The notes under the pieces were generated by a model. That model searched no databases. It was not told the origin of the DNA and saw only the letters and a list, made by a program, of their open reading frames with translations. From NCBI RefSeq assembly GCF_003710105.1, contig NZ_CP033325.1, positions 1,736,001 to 1,800,000 on the forward strand: a stretch of DNA of 64,000 nt, in the 5' to 3' direction. Shown here one piece after another: positions 43,551 to 53,126 of the stretch (positions are counted from its first letter, which is position 1; each line of letters begins with the position of its first letter). This DNA is from Georgenia faecalis. Lineage in GTDB: Bacteria; Actinomycetota; Actinomycetes; Actinomycetales; Actinomycetaceae. A program made the translations under genes and the position numbers.

Positions 43551-46511
43551 TCACAGGCTCGACCATGCGACCACCCCGCGCCGCACGAGGTCCATCGCCC
43601 GCCGGGCGGTGCGCCGCTCCTCGGCGTCCGGCGCCGCGGTGGAGAGCTGGTCGAGGACGTCGAGGACCTGCTTGCACCAGCGGACGAAGTCCCCGGCACT
43701 GAGGTCGCTCCCGGCGAGCACCTGGCGCAGGCTCGCCCCGCTCGCCCACCGGTGCACCGCCCCGACGATGCCGGGGTCCACCGGCTCGGTGGCGGAGATG
43801 CCGTGCTCGCGCTCCCGCTCGGTGAGCTCCGCCGAGATCGCCGCGGTGCGGGCGACGGCCTGCGCGAGGACGCCGTGCGCGCCGCCGGCGAGCGGGCCGG
43901 GGCCGCGGTCCTCCTCGGTCCGGGAGGAGTACACGAGCGCGGAGACGACCGCCGCCAGCCCGGCCGGGTCGAGGTCCCGCCACGCGCCCCGACGCAGGCA
44001 CTCCGCGAGGACGAGGTCCTTCTCGGCGTACACCCGCGCCAGCCACCGGCCGCTCGCCGTGACGGCGAGCCCGGTCTCGGGCTCGCCGGGCGCCGGGTTC
44101 GCCGACGGCAGGGGTGCCGGCGTGCCCGCCGTGCCGGCGTCGTCCGACCACGGGTCCAGGGGTGCCGCGCTGGCGGCCGGCGGGGCGGGGCTCGCGGCCG
44201 GGTCGAGCGCGGGATCCGTCGCCGGGGCGCCGTCGTCGGGGCCGGTGCCCGCCGGGGCCGGGGCGAGGTACCCGAGCTCGACGAGCAGCTCGCACACCCG
44301 GTCGAAGTCGCGGGCGATGGACGACGTCCGCGTCTCGATGCGCCGCAGCAACGCCTGGTGCTCCTCCGCCAGGCGGTACCAGCGCACCGCCCACCGCGCG
44401 TGCTCCTCACGGTCGGCGCACCCGTGGCACGGGTGGGACCGCAGCCGCCGGCGGAGCGCCTCGACGTCGGCGTCGAGCGCCGGGCTGCTCACGCCCGTCC
44501 CGTCGGTGCCGGTCCCGGACAGCCCCGCGGTGAGCGCCGCGCGCAGCGAGGACGCCAGGTCGCGGCGGTCGCCGGGGTTACGCGGGTTGAAGCTCTTGGG
44601 CACCTTGACCCGGCCGACGGCGCGGACCCCCGCCGGGACCTCCACCAGGCTGAGCTGGCGCACCCGGGGCTCCTCGGTGAGGACCCGAAGGCGCGGCGTG
44701 TCGAGACCGCTGTCGTCGGTGTCGAGGACGACGGCCCACGCGCTGCGGCGCCCGCGGGAGTACTCCACCACGTCGCCGCGCCGCAGCCCGCTCATGGACT
44801 CGCCCGCGGCGCGGCGGGCGGCCAGCGACCGGGAGCGCGAGCGCTCCTTCTCGCGTTCGTTGAGCTGCTGGCGGATCGCGGCGTACTCGGTGAAGTCGCC
44901 GAGGTGGCACGTCATCGCCTCCGCGTAGCCGGCGAGCGCCTCCTCGTGCTTACGGGCCTGCCGGGCGAGGCCGACGACGCCGCGGTCGGCCTGGAACTGG
45001 GCGAAGGAGGTCTCGAGGACCTCCCGGGCGCGGGGGTAGGACAGGGCCCGCAGGAGGTTGACCGCCATGTTGTACGTCGGGTGGAAGCTCGAGCGCAGCG
45101 GGTACGTGCGGCGCGACGCGAGGCCCGCCAGGGCCATGGGGTCGATGCCGTCGCTGTAGAGGACGACGGCATGCCCCTCGACGTCGATCCCGCGCCGGCC
45201 GGCGCGCCCGGTGAGCTGGGTGTACTCCCCCGGCGTCAGGGTGGCGTGCGTGCTGCCGTTCCACTTGTCGAGCTTCTCCAGGACCACCGAGCGCGCGGGC
45301 ATGTTGACGCCGAGGGCGAGCGTCTCGGTCGCGTACACCACCTTGACGAGGCCGGCGCTGAAGAGGGTCTCGACGGTCTCCTTGAACACCGGCAGCATGC
45401 CGGCGTGGTGCGCGGCGATCCCGCGCTGCAGGGCGTAGGACCAGGCGTCGAACCCGAGGACGCCCAGGTCCTCGACGGGCAGGCCCGCGGACCGCTCGTC
45501 GATCACCCGGCGGATGGTGGCGGCCTCCTCGGCGGTGGTGAGCCGGATCCCGGACTCCACGGTCTGCTGGACCGCCGCCTCGCACTGTGCCCGGGAGAAG
45601 ATGAAGACGATCGCGGGGAGCAGGCCCTCCTCGTCGAGGCGGTCGACGACGACGGACCGGCGCGGCGGGCGCACCGCCGACCCCAGGCGCGCCGCCGGAC
45701 CACGCGTGCCCGGCCGCCCGCGCCCACGACCCCCCGGCCCACCGGGGCCCCCGGAGCGCTGGGCGCGGCGGACCGCCTCGACGAGCTCAGCGCTGATCGG
45801 CGGGTCGGTACCGGGGTTGGTCGGGTCGACCCGGGCGCTGTAGAGGTCGAGGATCTCCGACCGGACCATGACGTGCTGCCACAGCGGCACGGGCCGCTGC
45901 TCGGAGACCACGACGGCGGTCTCGCCGCGGACCATCGACAGCCAGCTGCCGAACTCCTCGGCGTTGGACACGGTGGCGGACAGGGAGACGAGCCGGACGT
46001 CCTCGGCGAGGTGGAGGATGACCTCCTCCCAGACCGGGCCGCGGAAGCGGTCCGCGAGGTAGTGGACCTCATCCATGACGACGTAGCCGAGGTCGACGAG
46101 CGTGTCCGAGCGCGCGTAGATCATGTTGCGCAGCACCTCGGTGGTCATGACGACCACCGGGGCCTCGCCGTTGATCGTCGTGTCGCCGGTGAGCAGGCCG
46201 ACGGCGTCGGCGCCGTGCACGGCAACGAGGTCGAGGTACTTCTGGTTGCTCAGCGCCTTGATGGGCGTGGTGTAGAACGCCTTGCGGTTCGACTGCAGGC
46301 CGAGGTGGACGGCGAACTCGCCGACGACGGTCTTGCCCGCGCCGGTGGGGGCCGCCACGAGGACGCTGCTGCCGGCCTCGAGCGCCTCGCACGCCTGCTG
46401 CTGGAAGTCGTCGAGCGGGAAGTCGAGGCGGGCGGCGAAGCGGGCCAGCTCGCTGCGTTCCGCCTTGGCGCGGCGGCGGGAGGCGGCGTAGCGCTCGGCG
46501 GGTGAGCTCAT
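43551..46511 (-). CDS. helY: DEAD/DEAH-box RNA helicase HelY (Mtr4/Ski2-like)
   Basis: 986 residues. Superfamily II motifs: Walker A VAAPTGAGKTVVGEF (52-66), DEVH (147-150), motif III VSLSATVSN, and motif VI QLTGRAGRRGID. The C-terminal half has the DSHCT-type arch and helical domain found in Mtr4/Ski2 helicases. A Gly/Arg/Pro-rich insert (GGPGGPGGRGRGRPGTRG) lies near residue 260. It probably unwinds RNA for degradation. The gene ends the conserved block pafB-pafC-tatA-tatC-helY. The ATG is six bases after TAGGCT on the minus strand. Confidence 0.92.
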   Translation of the reverse strand: MSSPAERYAASRRRAKAERSELARFAARLDFPLDDFQQQACEALEAGSSVLVAAPTGAGKTVVGEFAVHLGLQSNRKAFYTTPIKALSNQKYLDLVAVHGADAVGLLTGDTTINGEAPVVVMTTEVLRNMIYARSDTLVDLGYVVMDEVHYLADRFRGPVWEEVILHLAEDVRLVSLSATVSNAEEFGSWLSMVRGETAVVVSEQRPVPLWQHVMVRSEILDLYSARVDPTNPGTDPPISAELVEAVRRAQRSGGPGGPGGRGRGRPGTRGPAARLGSAVRPPRRSVVVDRLDEEGLLPAIVFIFSRAQCEAAVQQTVESGIRLTTAEEAATIRRVIDERSAGLPVEDLGVLGFDAWSYALQRGIAAHHAGMLPVFKETVETLFSAGLVKVVYATETLALGVNMPARSVVLEKLDKWNGSTHATLTPGEYTQLTGRAGRRGIDVEGHAVVLYSDGIDPMALAGLASRRTYPLRSSFHPTYNMAVNLLRALSYPRAREVLETSFAQFQADRGVVGLARQARKHEEALAGYAEAMTCHLGDFTEYAAIRQQLNEREKERSRSRSLAARRAAGESMSGLRRGDVVEYSRGRRSAWAVVLDTDDSGLDTPRLRVLTEEPRVRQLSLVEVPAGVRAVGRVKVPKSFNPRNPGDRRDLASSLRAALTAGLSGTGTDGTGVSSPALDADVEALRRRLRSHPCHGCADREEHARWAVRWYRLAEEHQALLRRIETRTSSIARDFDRVCELLVELGYLAPAPAGTGPDDGAPATDPALDPAASPAPPAASAAPLDPWSDDAGTAGTPAPLPSANPAPGEPETGLAVTASGRWLARVYAEKDLVLAECLRRGAWRDLDPAGLAAVVSALVYSSRTEEDRGPGPLAGGAHGVLAQAVARTAAISAELTEREREHGISATEPVDPGIVGAVHRWASGASLRQVLAGSDLSAGDFVRWCKQVLDVLDQLSTAAPDAEERRTARRAMDLVRRGVVAWSSL

Positions 46512-46576
46512 GGGCCGAGCCTACGATCGATCACCGACACCCGCGGCCCCGGTCCGCGGCCGTCCGGCGCCAGGCG

Positions 46577-47377
46577 TCAGGCCTCGGCGGCGCGGGCCGC
46601 GCGGGCCGCGCGGGCGTCGGCCCGGCGGTCGTGCTGCGCGGCGATCCCCACCGCGAGGAAGTACAGCCCGCAGATCGGCAGGGCCAGCAGGATCATCGTC
46701 CACGGGTCCGGCGTCGGGCTGGCGAAGGCCGCGAAGGTGAAGATCGCCAGCACCGCCCAGCGCCAGCCCGCGAGCAGCGTCTTCGCGCGGACCACGCCGA
46801 GGAAGTTGAGCAGGACCATGACGAGCGGGACGAGGAACGCGATCCCGAACGCGAGGATGACCCGCATGAAGAAGCGCATGTACTCGGTCGCCGGCATGTA
46901 GTTGAGCGCGCCCTCGGGGGTGAACTCGGTGAGCAGCCGCACCGCGTTGGGCAGGATGAGCCACGCCAGGCCCGCCCCGGCCAGGAACAGCGGGATCCCG
47001 ACGCCGACGAAGGCGACGGCGTAGCGCCGCTCGGCCGACGTGAGGCCCGGGTTGAGGAACGCCCAGATCTGGTAGAGCCACCACGGGCAGGCACCGAAGA
47101 CCCCGAGCCACAGCGACACGCGGATCTTCATGTCGAACGCGGCCGCCGGGGTGGCGAACGTCAGGGCCGCCTCCTGGCCGTGCTCGTTGAGCTCGAGCAC
47201 CGGCTGCTGCATGGCGTCGAAGACGGGTTCGTAGAAGATCCAGCCCACGACCGCGGCGACGGCAATGCCGAGGAGGGCGAGGAGGAACCGTTTGCGCAGC
47301 TCGCGCAGGTGCGCCAGGAGGGGCATGCGCCCCTCGGGGTCACGCCGGCGCCTCCGCGTGGCGAGGCGGGCGTTCAC
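46577..47377 (-). CDS. tatC: Sec-independent protein translocase TatC
   Basis: 266 residues, six membrane helices. TatC features: PLLAHLRELRKRFLLALLGI (N-terminal signal-peptide-binding region with E), WAFLNPGLTSAERRYAVAFV and FGIAFLVPLVMVLLNFLGVV. It recognises twin-arginine signal peptides and forms the Tat pore with TatA. The GTG start lies directly after the tatA stop, so the two genes are coupled. A charged Ala-rich tail follows the last helix. Confidence 0.95.
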   Translation of the reverse strand: MNARLATRRRRRDPEGRMPLLAHLRELRKRFLLALLGIAVAAVVGWIFYEPVFDAMQQPVLELNEHGQEAALTFATPAAAFDMKIRVSLWLGVFGACPWWLYQIWAFLNPGLTSAERRYAVAFVGVGIPLFLAGAGLAWLILPNAVRLLTEFTPEGALNYMPATEYMRFFMRVILAFGIAFLVPLVMVLLNFLGVVRAKTLLAGWRWAVLAIFTFAAFASPTPDPWTMILLALPICGLYFLAVGIAAQHDRRADARAARAARAAEA

Positions 47378-47761
47378 CTATCGGCGCGGGTCGGCGTCCG
47401 GCGGGGTGACCAGCGGCGGCTGCGACCCGACGGGCGGGTACGCGGCGGTCGGTGGCGTCGGCGACGGCTGGGCGGTCGGCGGGTAGGCCGTGGTGCTCGG
47501 CGGCTGTGCCGGGTACCCGTTGGTGCCTGGCGGCTGCGCCGGGTAGGCCGTGGGCGCGGTGGTGTGCGTCGTGGTGCCGTACGGCGTCGTCGTCGTGGTC
47601 GGCATGGCGTCCGGCTCCCCGTCGCGCAGCTCCGTGACCTCCTTCTTGAAGATCTTCAGGCTCTTGCCGACGCTGCTGGCGACGTCCGGGAGGCGCTTGG
47701 CCCCGAAGAGGATGAGCACGATCAGGAGAAGTACGACGATGTGCCAGAACTGGATACGCAT
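47378..47761 (-). CDS. tatA: Sec-independent protein translocase TatA
   Basis: 127 residues. The N-terminal helix FWHIVVLLLIVLILFGAKRL, the FGxxxLP hinge (FGAKRLPDVASSVGKSLKIF) and the amphipathic helix are typical of TatA/E. The C-terminal half is an unusually long, Pro/Thr/Tyr-rich disordered tail (about residues 55-127, with repeated AYPAQPPGT/S-like units). TatA oligomers form the variable-size protein-conducting part of the Tat system. Confidence 0.92.
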   Translation of the reverse strand: MRIQFWHIVVLLLIVLILFGAKRLPDVASSVGKSLKIFKKEVTELRDGEPDAMPTTTTTPYGTTTHTTAPTAYPAQPPGTNGYPAQPPSTTAYPPTAQPSPTPPTAAYPPVGSQPPLVTPPDADPRR

Positions 47762-47849
47762 GGTGGCGCCCTCCCTCAGGGGTCCGTAGCGGTGAGTCTA
47801 CGTCGCTCACGCGCCCGCGGGCGCAGATCCCGACGTGTGCCGGACGGGC

Positions 47850-48161
47850 TCAGTCCAGCCCGTGCTCGCGCCAGCGGCCGATGGCCAGCGCCGCCCGCGC
47901 GTGCCGGCGTCCGGTGCGCCGGTCGCGCAGCTCGACGCGGGTCCGCCGGGCAGCGGCGAGCAGCTCGGGGTCGCCCACGACGCCGGGCACCACCGGCTCC
48001 AGCGCCGGCGCCCCGACGCCGCTGAGGCGGTCGGCGAGCCGGCCCGCGACCGACAGCTCACGCCCCAGGGCGACCGCGGAGCGCCACAGGCGCAGCCCGA
48101 GGAGGCCGACGACGACGAGCGCCGCCACGACGAGGAGCGCCCACACCCAGAACGAGATCAC
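47850..48161 (-). CDS. Small single-pass membrane protein, unknown
   Basis: 103 residues from GTG. One N-terminal membrane helix (FWVWALLVVAALVVVGLLGL) is followed by a basic cytoplasmic part (VAGRLADRLSGVG; ELRDRRTGRRHARAALAIG). It lies between tatA and pafC on the same strand. Similar short proteins occur at this place in other actinobacteria, but no function is known to me. Confidence 0.7.
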   Translation of the reverse strand: MISFWVWALLVVAALVVVGLLGLRLWRSAVALGRELSVAGRLADRLSGVGAPALEPVVPGVVGDPELLAAARRTRVELRDRRTGRRHARAALAIGRWREHGLD

Positions 48162-48171
48162 GCCCGAAAGG

Positions 48172-49140
48172 CTACTGGGCGAGCTGGGAATACGCGGCCA
48201 GCGCGGCGCGGGCCCGGCCCGCGACGACCGCCGCCAGGTCCGGGGGATCGAGGGCGAGGACGTCCTCCCCCAGGCCGAGGACCAGGTTGGTGAGCCACGC
48301 CGGGTCGGCGACCCGCAGCGTGACGCGCAGGGAGCCGTCGGGCAGGTCCTCCACCGCGTCCACCGGGTACCGCTCGGCGACCCAGCGGGCCCGCGAGGCG
48401 AGGACGAGGGTGGCGACGAGGTCGACGTCGGCGAGGTCGGGCTCGGCGTCCGGGGCGTACGCCCGCGGCTGCGCCGTCGCCGGTTCGGCGAGGACCTCGC
48501 TGCTCAGCACGCGGTCGAGGCGGAAGTGCCGCACGTCCTGCACGCGCGCGCACCAGGCCCGCAGGAACCAGTGGCTGCCGTCCCACAGCAGCTCGAGGGG
48601 GTCGACGTCCCGCTCGCTGACGACGTCGGCCGCGGAGACGTAGCGCAGCCGCAGCCGGCGCCGGCGCGCCAGGGCGTCGCGGGCCGGGGCGAGCGCGGGC
48701 ACCTCGCCCGCGACGTGCACGTCGACGGCCCGGGCGGCCTCGGCGGCGCTCCCGGCCGCCTCGGTGAGCTTCGCCGTCGTCGAGGCGACGACGGCGTGGT
48801 CGAAGGAGCCGCCGTCGCCGGCGAGCGCGGCGAGGGAACGCAGGGCGACGAGGAGGGCGAGCGCCTCGGACGCGCCCAGTCGCAGCGGCCGGTCCATCCC
48901 CCGGGGGTTGGTGAGGGTGAGGACGTCGCGGTCGAGCTCGTCCGCGGCGAAGTCGATGAGGTCGTCGGGCAGGTACCCCGGCGTGCCGGAGACCCACAGG
49001 AGGTTGACGTCGGCGAGCACCTGCGCCGGGCTCACCCCGAAGTGCTCGGCCACCTCGGTGACGGGCACGCCCGGGTGGTCGCCGAGGTAGGCGATGAGGG
49101 ACAGGAGGCGGGTGAAGCGGTCGGCCGTCGTCTCAGCCAC
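48172..49140 (-). CDS. pafC: WYL-domain transcriptional activator PafC
   Basis: 322 residues. N-terminal winged helix (RFTRLLSLIAYLGDHPGVPV, then EVAEHFGVSPAQVLADVNLL), WYL domain with RLRYVSAADVVSERDVDPLE and WFLRAWCARVQDVRHFRLDR, and a C-terminal WCX domain. The WYL triplet itself appears as WFL. It works as a heterodimer with PafB as the main RecA-independent DNA-damage activator of actinobacteria. The first eight bases overlap the pafB end. Confidence 0.93.
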   Translation of the reverse strand: MAETTADRFTRLLSLIAYLGDHPGVPVTEVAEHFGVSPAQVLADVNLLWVSGTPGYLPDDLIDFAADELDRDVLTLTNPRGMDRPLRLGASEALALLVALRSLAALAGDGGSFDHAVVASTTAKLTEAAGSAAEAARAVDVHVAGEVPALAPARDALARRRRLRLRYVSAADVVSERDVDPLELLWDGSHWFLRAWCARVQDVRHFRLDRVLSSEVLAEPATAQPRAYAPDAEPDLADVDLVATLVLASRARWVAERYPVDAVEDLPDGSLRVTLRVADPAWLTNLVLGLGEDVLALDPPDLAAVVAGRARAALAAYSQLAQ

Positions 49141-50107
49141 GCGGGGTCTCCGTGCCGTCGAGGGTGGCGAGCGCGCGCAGCCGGCGCAGCACCGAGGCCC
49201 GCAGCGACGCCGGCTCGAGGACGAGGACGGCGTCGGCGTAGGTGGCGATCTCCTCGGCGAGCGACTCCTCGTCCTGCACCGGCACGGTGACGACGTCCCG
49301 GTCGCCGAGCTGGCCCGTCGGGCCGGTGGCGCGCGCCCGCAGCGCGGAGGCGCGCTCGGAGGTGACGGCCAGGCGGGCGGTGCCCGCGGTGCCGCGGGAG
49401 CGCCCGAGGAGGTCGGCGACGTCGTGCGGAGGGACCTGGTAGCCGCCGGCGGGGCCGGCGAGGCCCACGCGGCCGAGGATCCGGGAGAGCCGGTAGGCGC
49501 GCGGGGCGTCGCGCTCGACGTCGTGCCCCAGGAGGTACCACCCGCGGTCCTTGCTCACCAGGCGCCACGGCTGGACCCGCCGGCGGGCCACCGCGCCCGT
49601 GGACGCCGCCCGGTAGGTGAAGGCCACCTCGCGGCGCTCGGCGATGGCGGTGAGCAGCGGGTCGAACGCGGCCTCCGGCCCGCGCACGCGCAGCGCCAGG
49701 CCGGCGTGGGCGTCGGGCTCCGGGGCGGGGCCGACCGCGCGCAGCTTCGTGAGGCCGCGCCGCGCGGAGCCGTGGAGGTGGGCGTCCTGCCACAGCTCGG
49801 CGGCGAGGGAGAGGACGCCGACCTCGGCCGGGGTGAAGCTCACCGGGGGCAGGGCGTACCCGGCGGTGTCGATGCGGTACCCGACGTCGTCCTCGTGGAC
49901 CGGGTCGGTCTCGGTGACCACGGGCACGCCGAGCTCACGGAGCAGGTCCTTGTCCCGCTCGAACATCCGCTCGAAGGCCGCGTCGTTGGTGGCGGCGTCG
50001 TAGCCGTTGACGCCGCGCCGGATCTGCTGCTTGGTCATCCGGCCCTGGGCATGGGTGAGCGCCAGGAGGAGGTCGAGCAGCCGCTCAGCCGGTTCCACGC
50101 GCGCCAC
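49133..50107 (-). CDS. pafB: WYL-domain transcriptional activator PafB
   Basis: 324 residues from GTG (VARVEPAERLLDLLLALTHA). HTH MTKQQIRRGVNGYDAATNDA, AAFERMFERDKDLLRELGVP, WYL region RRVQPWRLVSKDRGWYLLGH with WYL intact, and a WCX domain at the C-terminus. Partner of PafC in the mitomycin/DNA-damage response; the unit is named after the Pup-proteasome locus. The GTG is six bases after TACGGT on the minus strand. Only 33 bases separate its start from the divergent DUF3866 gene. Confidence 0.93.
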   Translation of the reverse strand: MARVEPAERLLDLLLALTHAQGRMTKQQIRRGVNGYDAATNDAAFERMFERDKDLLRELGVPVVTETDPVHEDDVGYRIDTAGYALPPVSFTPAEVGVLSLAAELWQDAHLHGSARRGLTKLRAVGPAPEPDAHAGLALRVRGPEAAFDPLLTAIAERREVAFTYRAASTGAVARRRVQPWRLVSKDRGWYLLGHDVERDAPRAYRLSRILGRVGLAGPAGGYQVPPHDVADLLGRSRGTAGTARLAVTSERASALRARATGPTGQLGDRDVVTVPVQDEESLAEEIATYADAVLVLEPASLRASVLRRLRALATLDGTETPRG

Positions 50108-50140
50108 GCCCTCACCGTAGCGGCCGGTACGCTCACCTGC

Positions 50141-51274
50141 GTGATCTTGTGGCGCGAGGGGCGGGTGCGGGCGCTCGGCCGCACGTGGGCAGGGGCCGTC
50201 GAGCTCGAGGTGGAGCTGACCGGGGACGGGACGAGGGTGCGGGCGCTGGCCTACCCCGCGCTCGTCGGCGAGCCGGTCGTCGGGGACCGCGTGAGCCTCA
50301 CCGTCTCCGCGCTCGCCCGCGGGCTCGGCACGGGCGGGTACGCCCTCGTCGCGGCCATCCCCGACCGGCTCCCCGCCGACCCGCCGCCCGGCCCCGGGCA
50401 CGTCGTCAAGGCCCGGTACACGCCCCTGCAGCCCATGCTCCTCGGCGTCGACGAGCAGGAGTCCCCCTGGCACGAGGCGCTGCGCGAGGCCGACGACCTC
50501 GGCGGCCTGCCGGTCGTCGTCGCCGACCTCCACTCCGCGCTGCCGGCGGTCGTCGCCGGGGCCCGCGCCGAGGCCGCCCGCACGGGGGCTCCCGCGCCGC
50601 GGGTCGCCTACGTCATGACCGACGGCGGTGCCCTGCCCGCGTGGTTCTCCCGGACGACGGCGGCCCTGCGCGAGGCCGGCTGGATCGCGGGCGCGGTGAC
50701 CGTCGGGCAGGCGTTCGGCGGGGACCTCGAGGCCGTCACGGTGCACACCGGCCTGCTCGCCGCCCGGCTCGTCCTCGACGCGGACCTCGTGGTCCTCGCC
50801 CAGGGGCCGGGCAACCTCGGCACCGGCACCCGCTGGGGGTTCTCCGGCGTCGCCTGCGGCGAGGCGGTCAACGCCGCGGCCGTGCTCGGCGGGCAGCCGG
50901 TCGCCTCCCTGCGGGTCTCCGGCGCCGACCCGCGCGAGCGCCACCTCGGGATCTCCCACCACAGCCTCACCGCCTACGGGCGGGTCGCCCTCGCCCCGGC
51001 CGACGTCGTCGTGCCCGTCTTCGACCGCGACGACCTCGCCGGCCTCGGCACCCGCGTGGCCGATCAGGCCCGGGCGCTCGGCGCGCCCACCGGCCGGCAC
51101 CGGCTCGTCGAGGTGCTCACGACCGGGCTCGAGGACGCGCTCGCCGCCTCCCCCACCCGGCTGTCGACGATGGGCCGCGGCCTGGACCAGGACCCGGGCG
51201 CCTTCCTCGCCGCCGCGGCCGCCGGGGTGCACGCCGCCCGGCTCAGGGCCGCAGGAGCAGCACCACGACGTTGA
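50141..51274 (+). CDS. DUF3866 family protein
   Basis: 377 residues from GTG, seven bases after TACGCT (50128-50133), a leaderless start. Features of DUF3866: WREGRVRALGRTWAGAVELE, VVKARYTPLQPMLLGVDEQE, RVAYVMTDGGALPAWFSRTT, VLAQGPGNLGTGTRWGFSGV and HLGISHHSLTAYGRVALAP. It is soluble and without signal peptide. The family is restricted mainly to actinobacteria; function unknown. It overlaps the 3' end of the convergent prenyltransferase gene by 32 bases. Confidence 0.88.
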   Translation: MILWREGRVRALGRTWAGAVELEVELTGDGTRVRALAYPALVGEPVVGDRVSLTVSALARGLGTGGYALVAAIPDRLPADPPPGPGHVVKARYTPLQPMLLGVDEQESPWHEALREADDLGGLPVVVADLHSALPAVVAGARAEAARTGAPAPRVAYVMTDGGALPAWFSRTTAALREAGWIAGAVTVGQAFGGDLEAVTVHTGLLAARLVLDADLVVLAQGPGNLGTGTRWGFSGVACGEAVNAAAVLGGQPVASLRVSGADPRERHLGISHHSLTAYGRVALAPADVVVPVFDRDDLAGLGTRVADQARALGAPTGRHRLVEVLTTGLEDALAASPTRLSTMGRGLDQDPGAFLAAAAAGVHAARLRAAGAAPRR

Positions 51275-52040
51275 CGACGGCGATGAGCATGGCGATCCGG
51301 AAGGGCGCCTTGCCGCCGACCGCGACCGCGACCGCGGCCAGCGCGGCCACGCCCGCCAGGACCACCCAGCCCCAGGCCGGGGTGGGGCCGGCCGGGCCGA
51401 GCACCGCGACCACCGAGCCGGCGAGGAGGACGACGACGGCGACGACGCGGCCCGCCCGGGCGCCCAGCCGGTGCGGCAGGCCGCGCACCCCGGTGGTGGC
51501 GTCGTCCTCGAGGTCGGGCAGGACGTTGAGGATGTGCGCGCCGACGCCGAGGAGGGCGCCCACCGCGACCATCCACCCGGGTACGGGCGCCGGGACGGCG
51601 AGCCACGCCACGGCCGGCAGCGCGCCGAACGCGACGGCGTAGGGCAGCCAGGACAGCGCCGTCGCCTTGAGGCCGAGGTTGTACGCCCACCCGGACCCCA
51701 CGAGCAGGACGAGGTGGACGAGCCCGGGCCGCACGCCCAGGGCGAGGGAGGCGACGACGCTCACGGCGAGGGCGGCCCCGGTCGCGACGACGACCGTGCG
51801 CGCCGCGACGTCCCCCGTCGCCACCGGCTTGCTCGCCCGCCCCACCCGACGGTCCCGCTCGGCGTCGAGGAGGTCGTTCGTCCAGCCGATGGTGAGCTGG
51901 CCGGCGAGGACGGCGAGGCCGAGGAGGGCGGTCCGGGCGGGGCCGAGCCCGGCCGCGACGCCGAGCCCGGCGGCGAGGGTCGTCACCGCGACGGTGGGGG
52001 CCGGATGGCACGCCCGGGCGAGGGCGACGAGGGTGCGCAC
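51243..52040 (-). CDS. UbiA-family prenyltransferase
   Basis: 265 residues, eight or nine membrane helices. The first prenyl-diphosphate/Mg site is NDLLDAERDRRVG (NDxxDxxxD) and the second is LPDLEDDATTGVRGLPHRLG (DxxxD-like). UbiA enzymes attach prenyl chains to aromatic rings or related acceptors in the membrane. Its start is only 33 bases from that of the divergent type III polyketide synthase, so prenylation of a polyketide product is a reasonable idea; a separate quinone role is also possible. GTG start six bases after TAGTCT on the minus strand. Confidence 0.88.
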   Translation of the reverse strand: MRTLVALARACHPAPTVAVTTLAAGLGVAAGLGPARTALLGLAVLAGQLTIGWTNDLLDAERDRRVGRASKPVATGDVAARTVVVATGAALAVSVVASLALGVRPGLVHLVLLVGSGWAYNLGLKATALSWLPYAVAFGALPAVAWLAVPAPVPGWMVAVGALLGVGAHILNVLPDLEDDATTGVRGLPHRLGARAGRVVAVVVLLAGSVVAVLGPAGPTPAWGWVVLAGVAALAAVAVAVGGKAPFRIAMLIAVVNVVVLLLRP

Positions 52041-52073
52041 GACACGAGACTAGGGGGCACCTACTCTCAGCCC
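52041..52073. promoter_or_regulatory. Compact divergent leaderless promoters (ubiA-like / PKS)
   Basis: Two -10 boxes, TAGTCT (minus strand, 52047-52052) and TACTCT (plus, 52062-52067), each lie six bases from their start codon within a 33-base gap. The -35 region of each must lie over the other gene's start, so the two directions probably compete or share a regulator. Confidence 0.6.
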
Positions 52074-53126
52074 ATGACCCGCATCACCGCCGTGCAGCCC
52101 GTGCTGCCCCCGTACCGCTACCCGCAGGACGAGCTGACGGCGGTGGTCTCGGACCTCATCGGGGCGCACGGGGCGCGCCGCGCGGTGGTCGAGCGGGTGC
52201 ACGGCAACTGCGGGGTGCAGGCTCGCCACGTCGCCCTCCCGCTGGAGCGCTACGCCGAGCTCACCGACTTCGGCCAGGCCAACGACGCGTTCGTGGCCGC
52301 CGCCGCCGACCTGGGCGCCGAGGCCGTCGAGGGGGCCCTGGCCGCCGCCGGCCTCACCCCCGCGGACGTCGACGTCGTCGTCTCCACCACGGTGACCGGC
52401 CTCGCGGTCCCCTCGCTGGACGCGCTCGTCGCCACCCGGCTCGGCATGCGCGAGGACGTGCGACGGGTCCCGGTCCTCGGCCTCGGATGCGCCGGCGGCG
52501 CGGGCGGCCTGGGTGTGCTCGGCGAGCTGCTCGCCGGCCGCCCGGACGGCGTCGGGGTCCTCGTCTCCGTCGAGCTGTGCTCGCTCACCATCCAGCGGGA
52601 GGACACCTCCACGGCCAACGTCGTCGCTTCGGGGCTGTTCGGTGACGGGGCGAGCGCCGTCGTGGCCGTCGGCGACGCCCATCCCGCCCCCGGCGTCCGG
52701 ATCGTCGACAGCGCGAGCCGGCTCTACCCCGGCACCGCGGGAGTCATCGGCTGGGACGTCGGCGCGAGCGGGTTGCGGATCGTCCTCGGGCCCGAGGTCC
52801 CCGGCCTCGTCCGGGCCCACCTGGGCGCCGACGTCGACGCGTTCCTCGCGCGGCACGACCTCACGCGGGCGGACATCGGGTGGTGGGTGTGCCACCCCGG
52901 CGGCCCCAAGGTCATCGAGGCGATGACGCAGGCGCTGGGCGTCGACGACACCGCGCTCGCCCTCACCTGGGCGCACCTGGCCCGGGTGGGCAACCTCTCC
53001 TCCTCCTCCGTCCTCCACGTCCTCGCCGACACCCTGGCCGACGCCCCACCGCCACCGGGCAGCCCCGGCCTGGTCATCGCCATGGGTCCCGGCTTCGGCC
53101 TCGAGATGGTGCTGCTGAGCGCATGA
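52074..53126 (+). CDS. Type III polyketide synthase (alkylresorcinol/alkylpyrone type)
   Basis: 350 residues. The thiolase-fold catalytic triad is intact: Cys139 (LGLGCAGGAGGL), His274 (WVCHPGGPKVIEAM) and Asn307 (ARVGNLSSSSVL). GxGFGxE near the C-terminus reads GPGFGLEMVLL. Enzymes of this kind extend long-chain acyl starters with malonyl units to form alkylresorcinols or alkylpyrones. The next two genes (methyltransferase, flavin hydroxylase) overlap by four bases each, the SrsABC arrangement of Streptomyces griseus. Confidence 0.93.
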   Translation: MTRITAVQPVLPPYRYPQDELTAVVSDLIGAHGARRAVVERVHGNCGVQARHVALPLERYAELTDFGQANDAFVAAAADLGAEAVEGALAAAGLTPADVDVVVSTTVTGLAVPSLDALVATRLGMREDVRRVPVLGLGCAGGAGGLGVLGELLAGRPDGVGVLVSVELCSLTIQREDTSTANVVASGLFGDGASAVVAVGDAHPAPGVRIVDSASRLYPGTAGVIGWDVGASGLRIVLGPEVPGLVRAHLGADVDAFLARHDLTRADIGWWVCHPGGPKVIEAMTQALGVDDTALALTWAHLARVGNLSSSSVLHVLADTLADAPPPPGSPGLVIAMGPGFGLEMVLLSA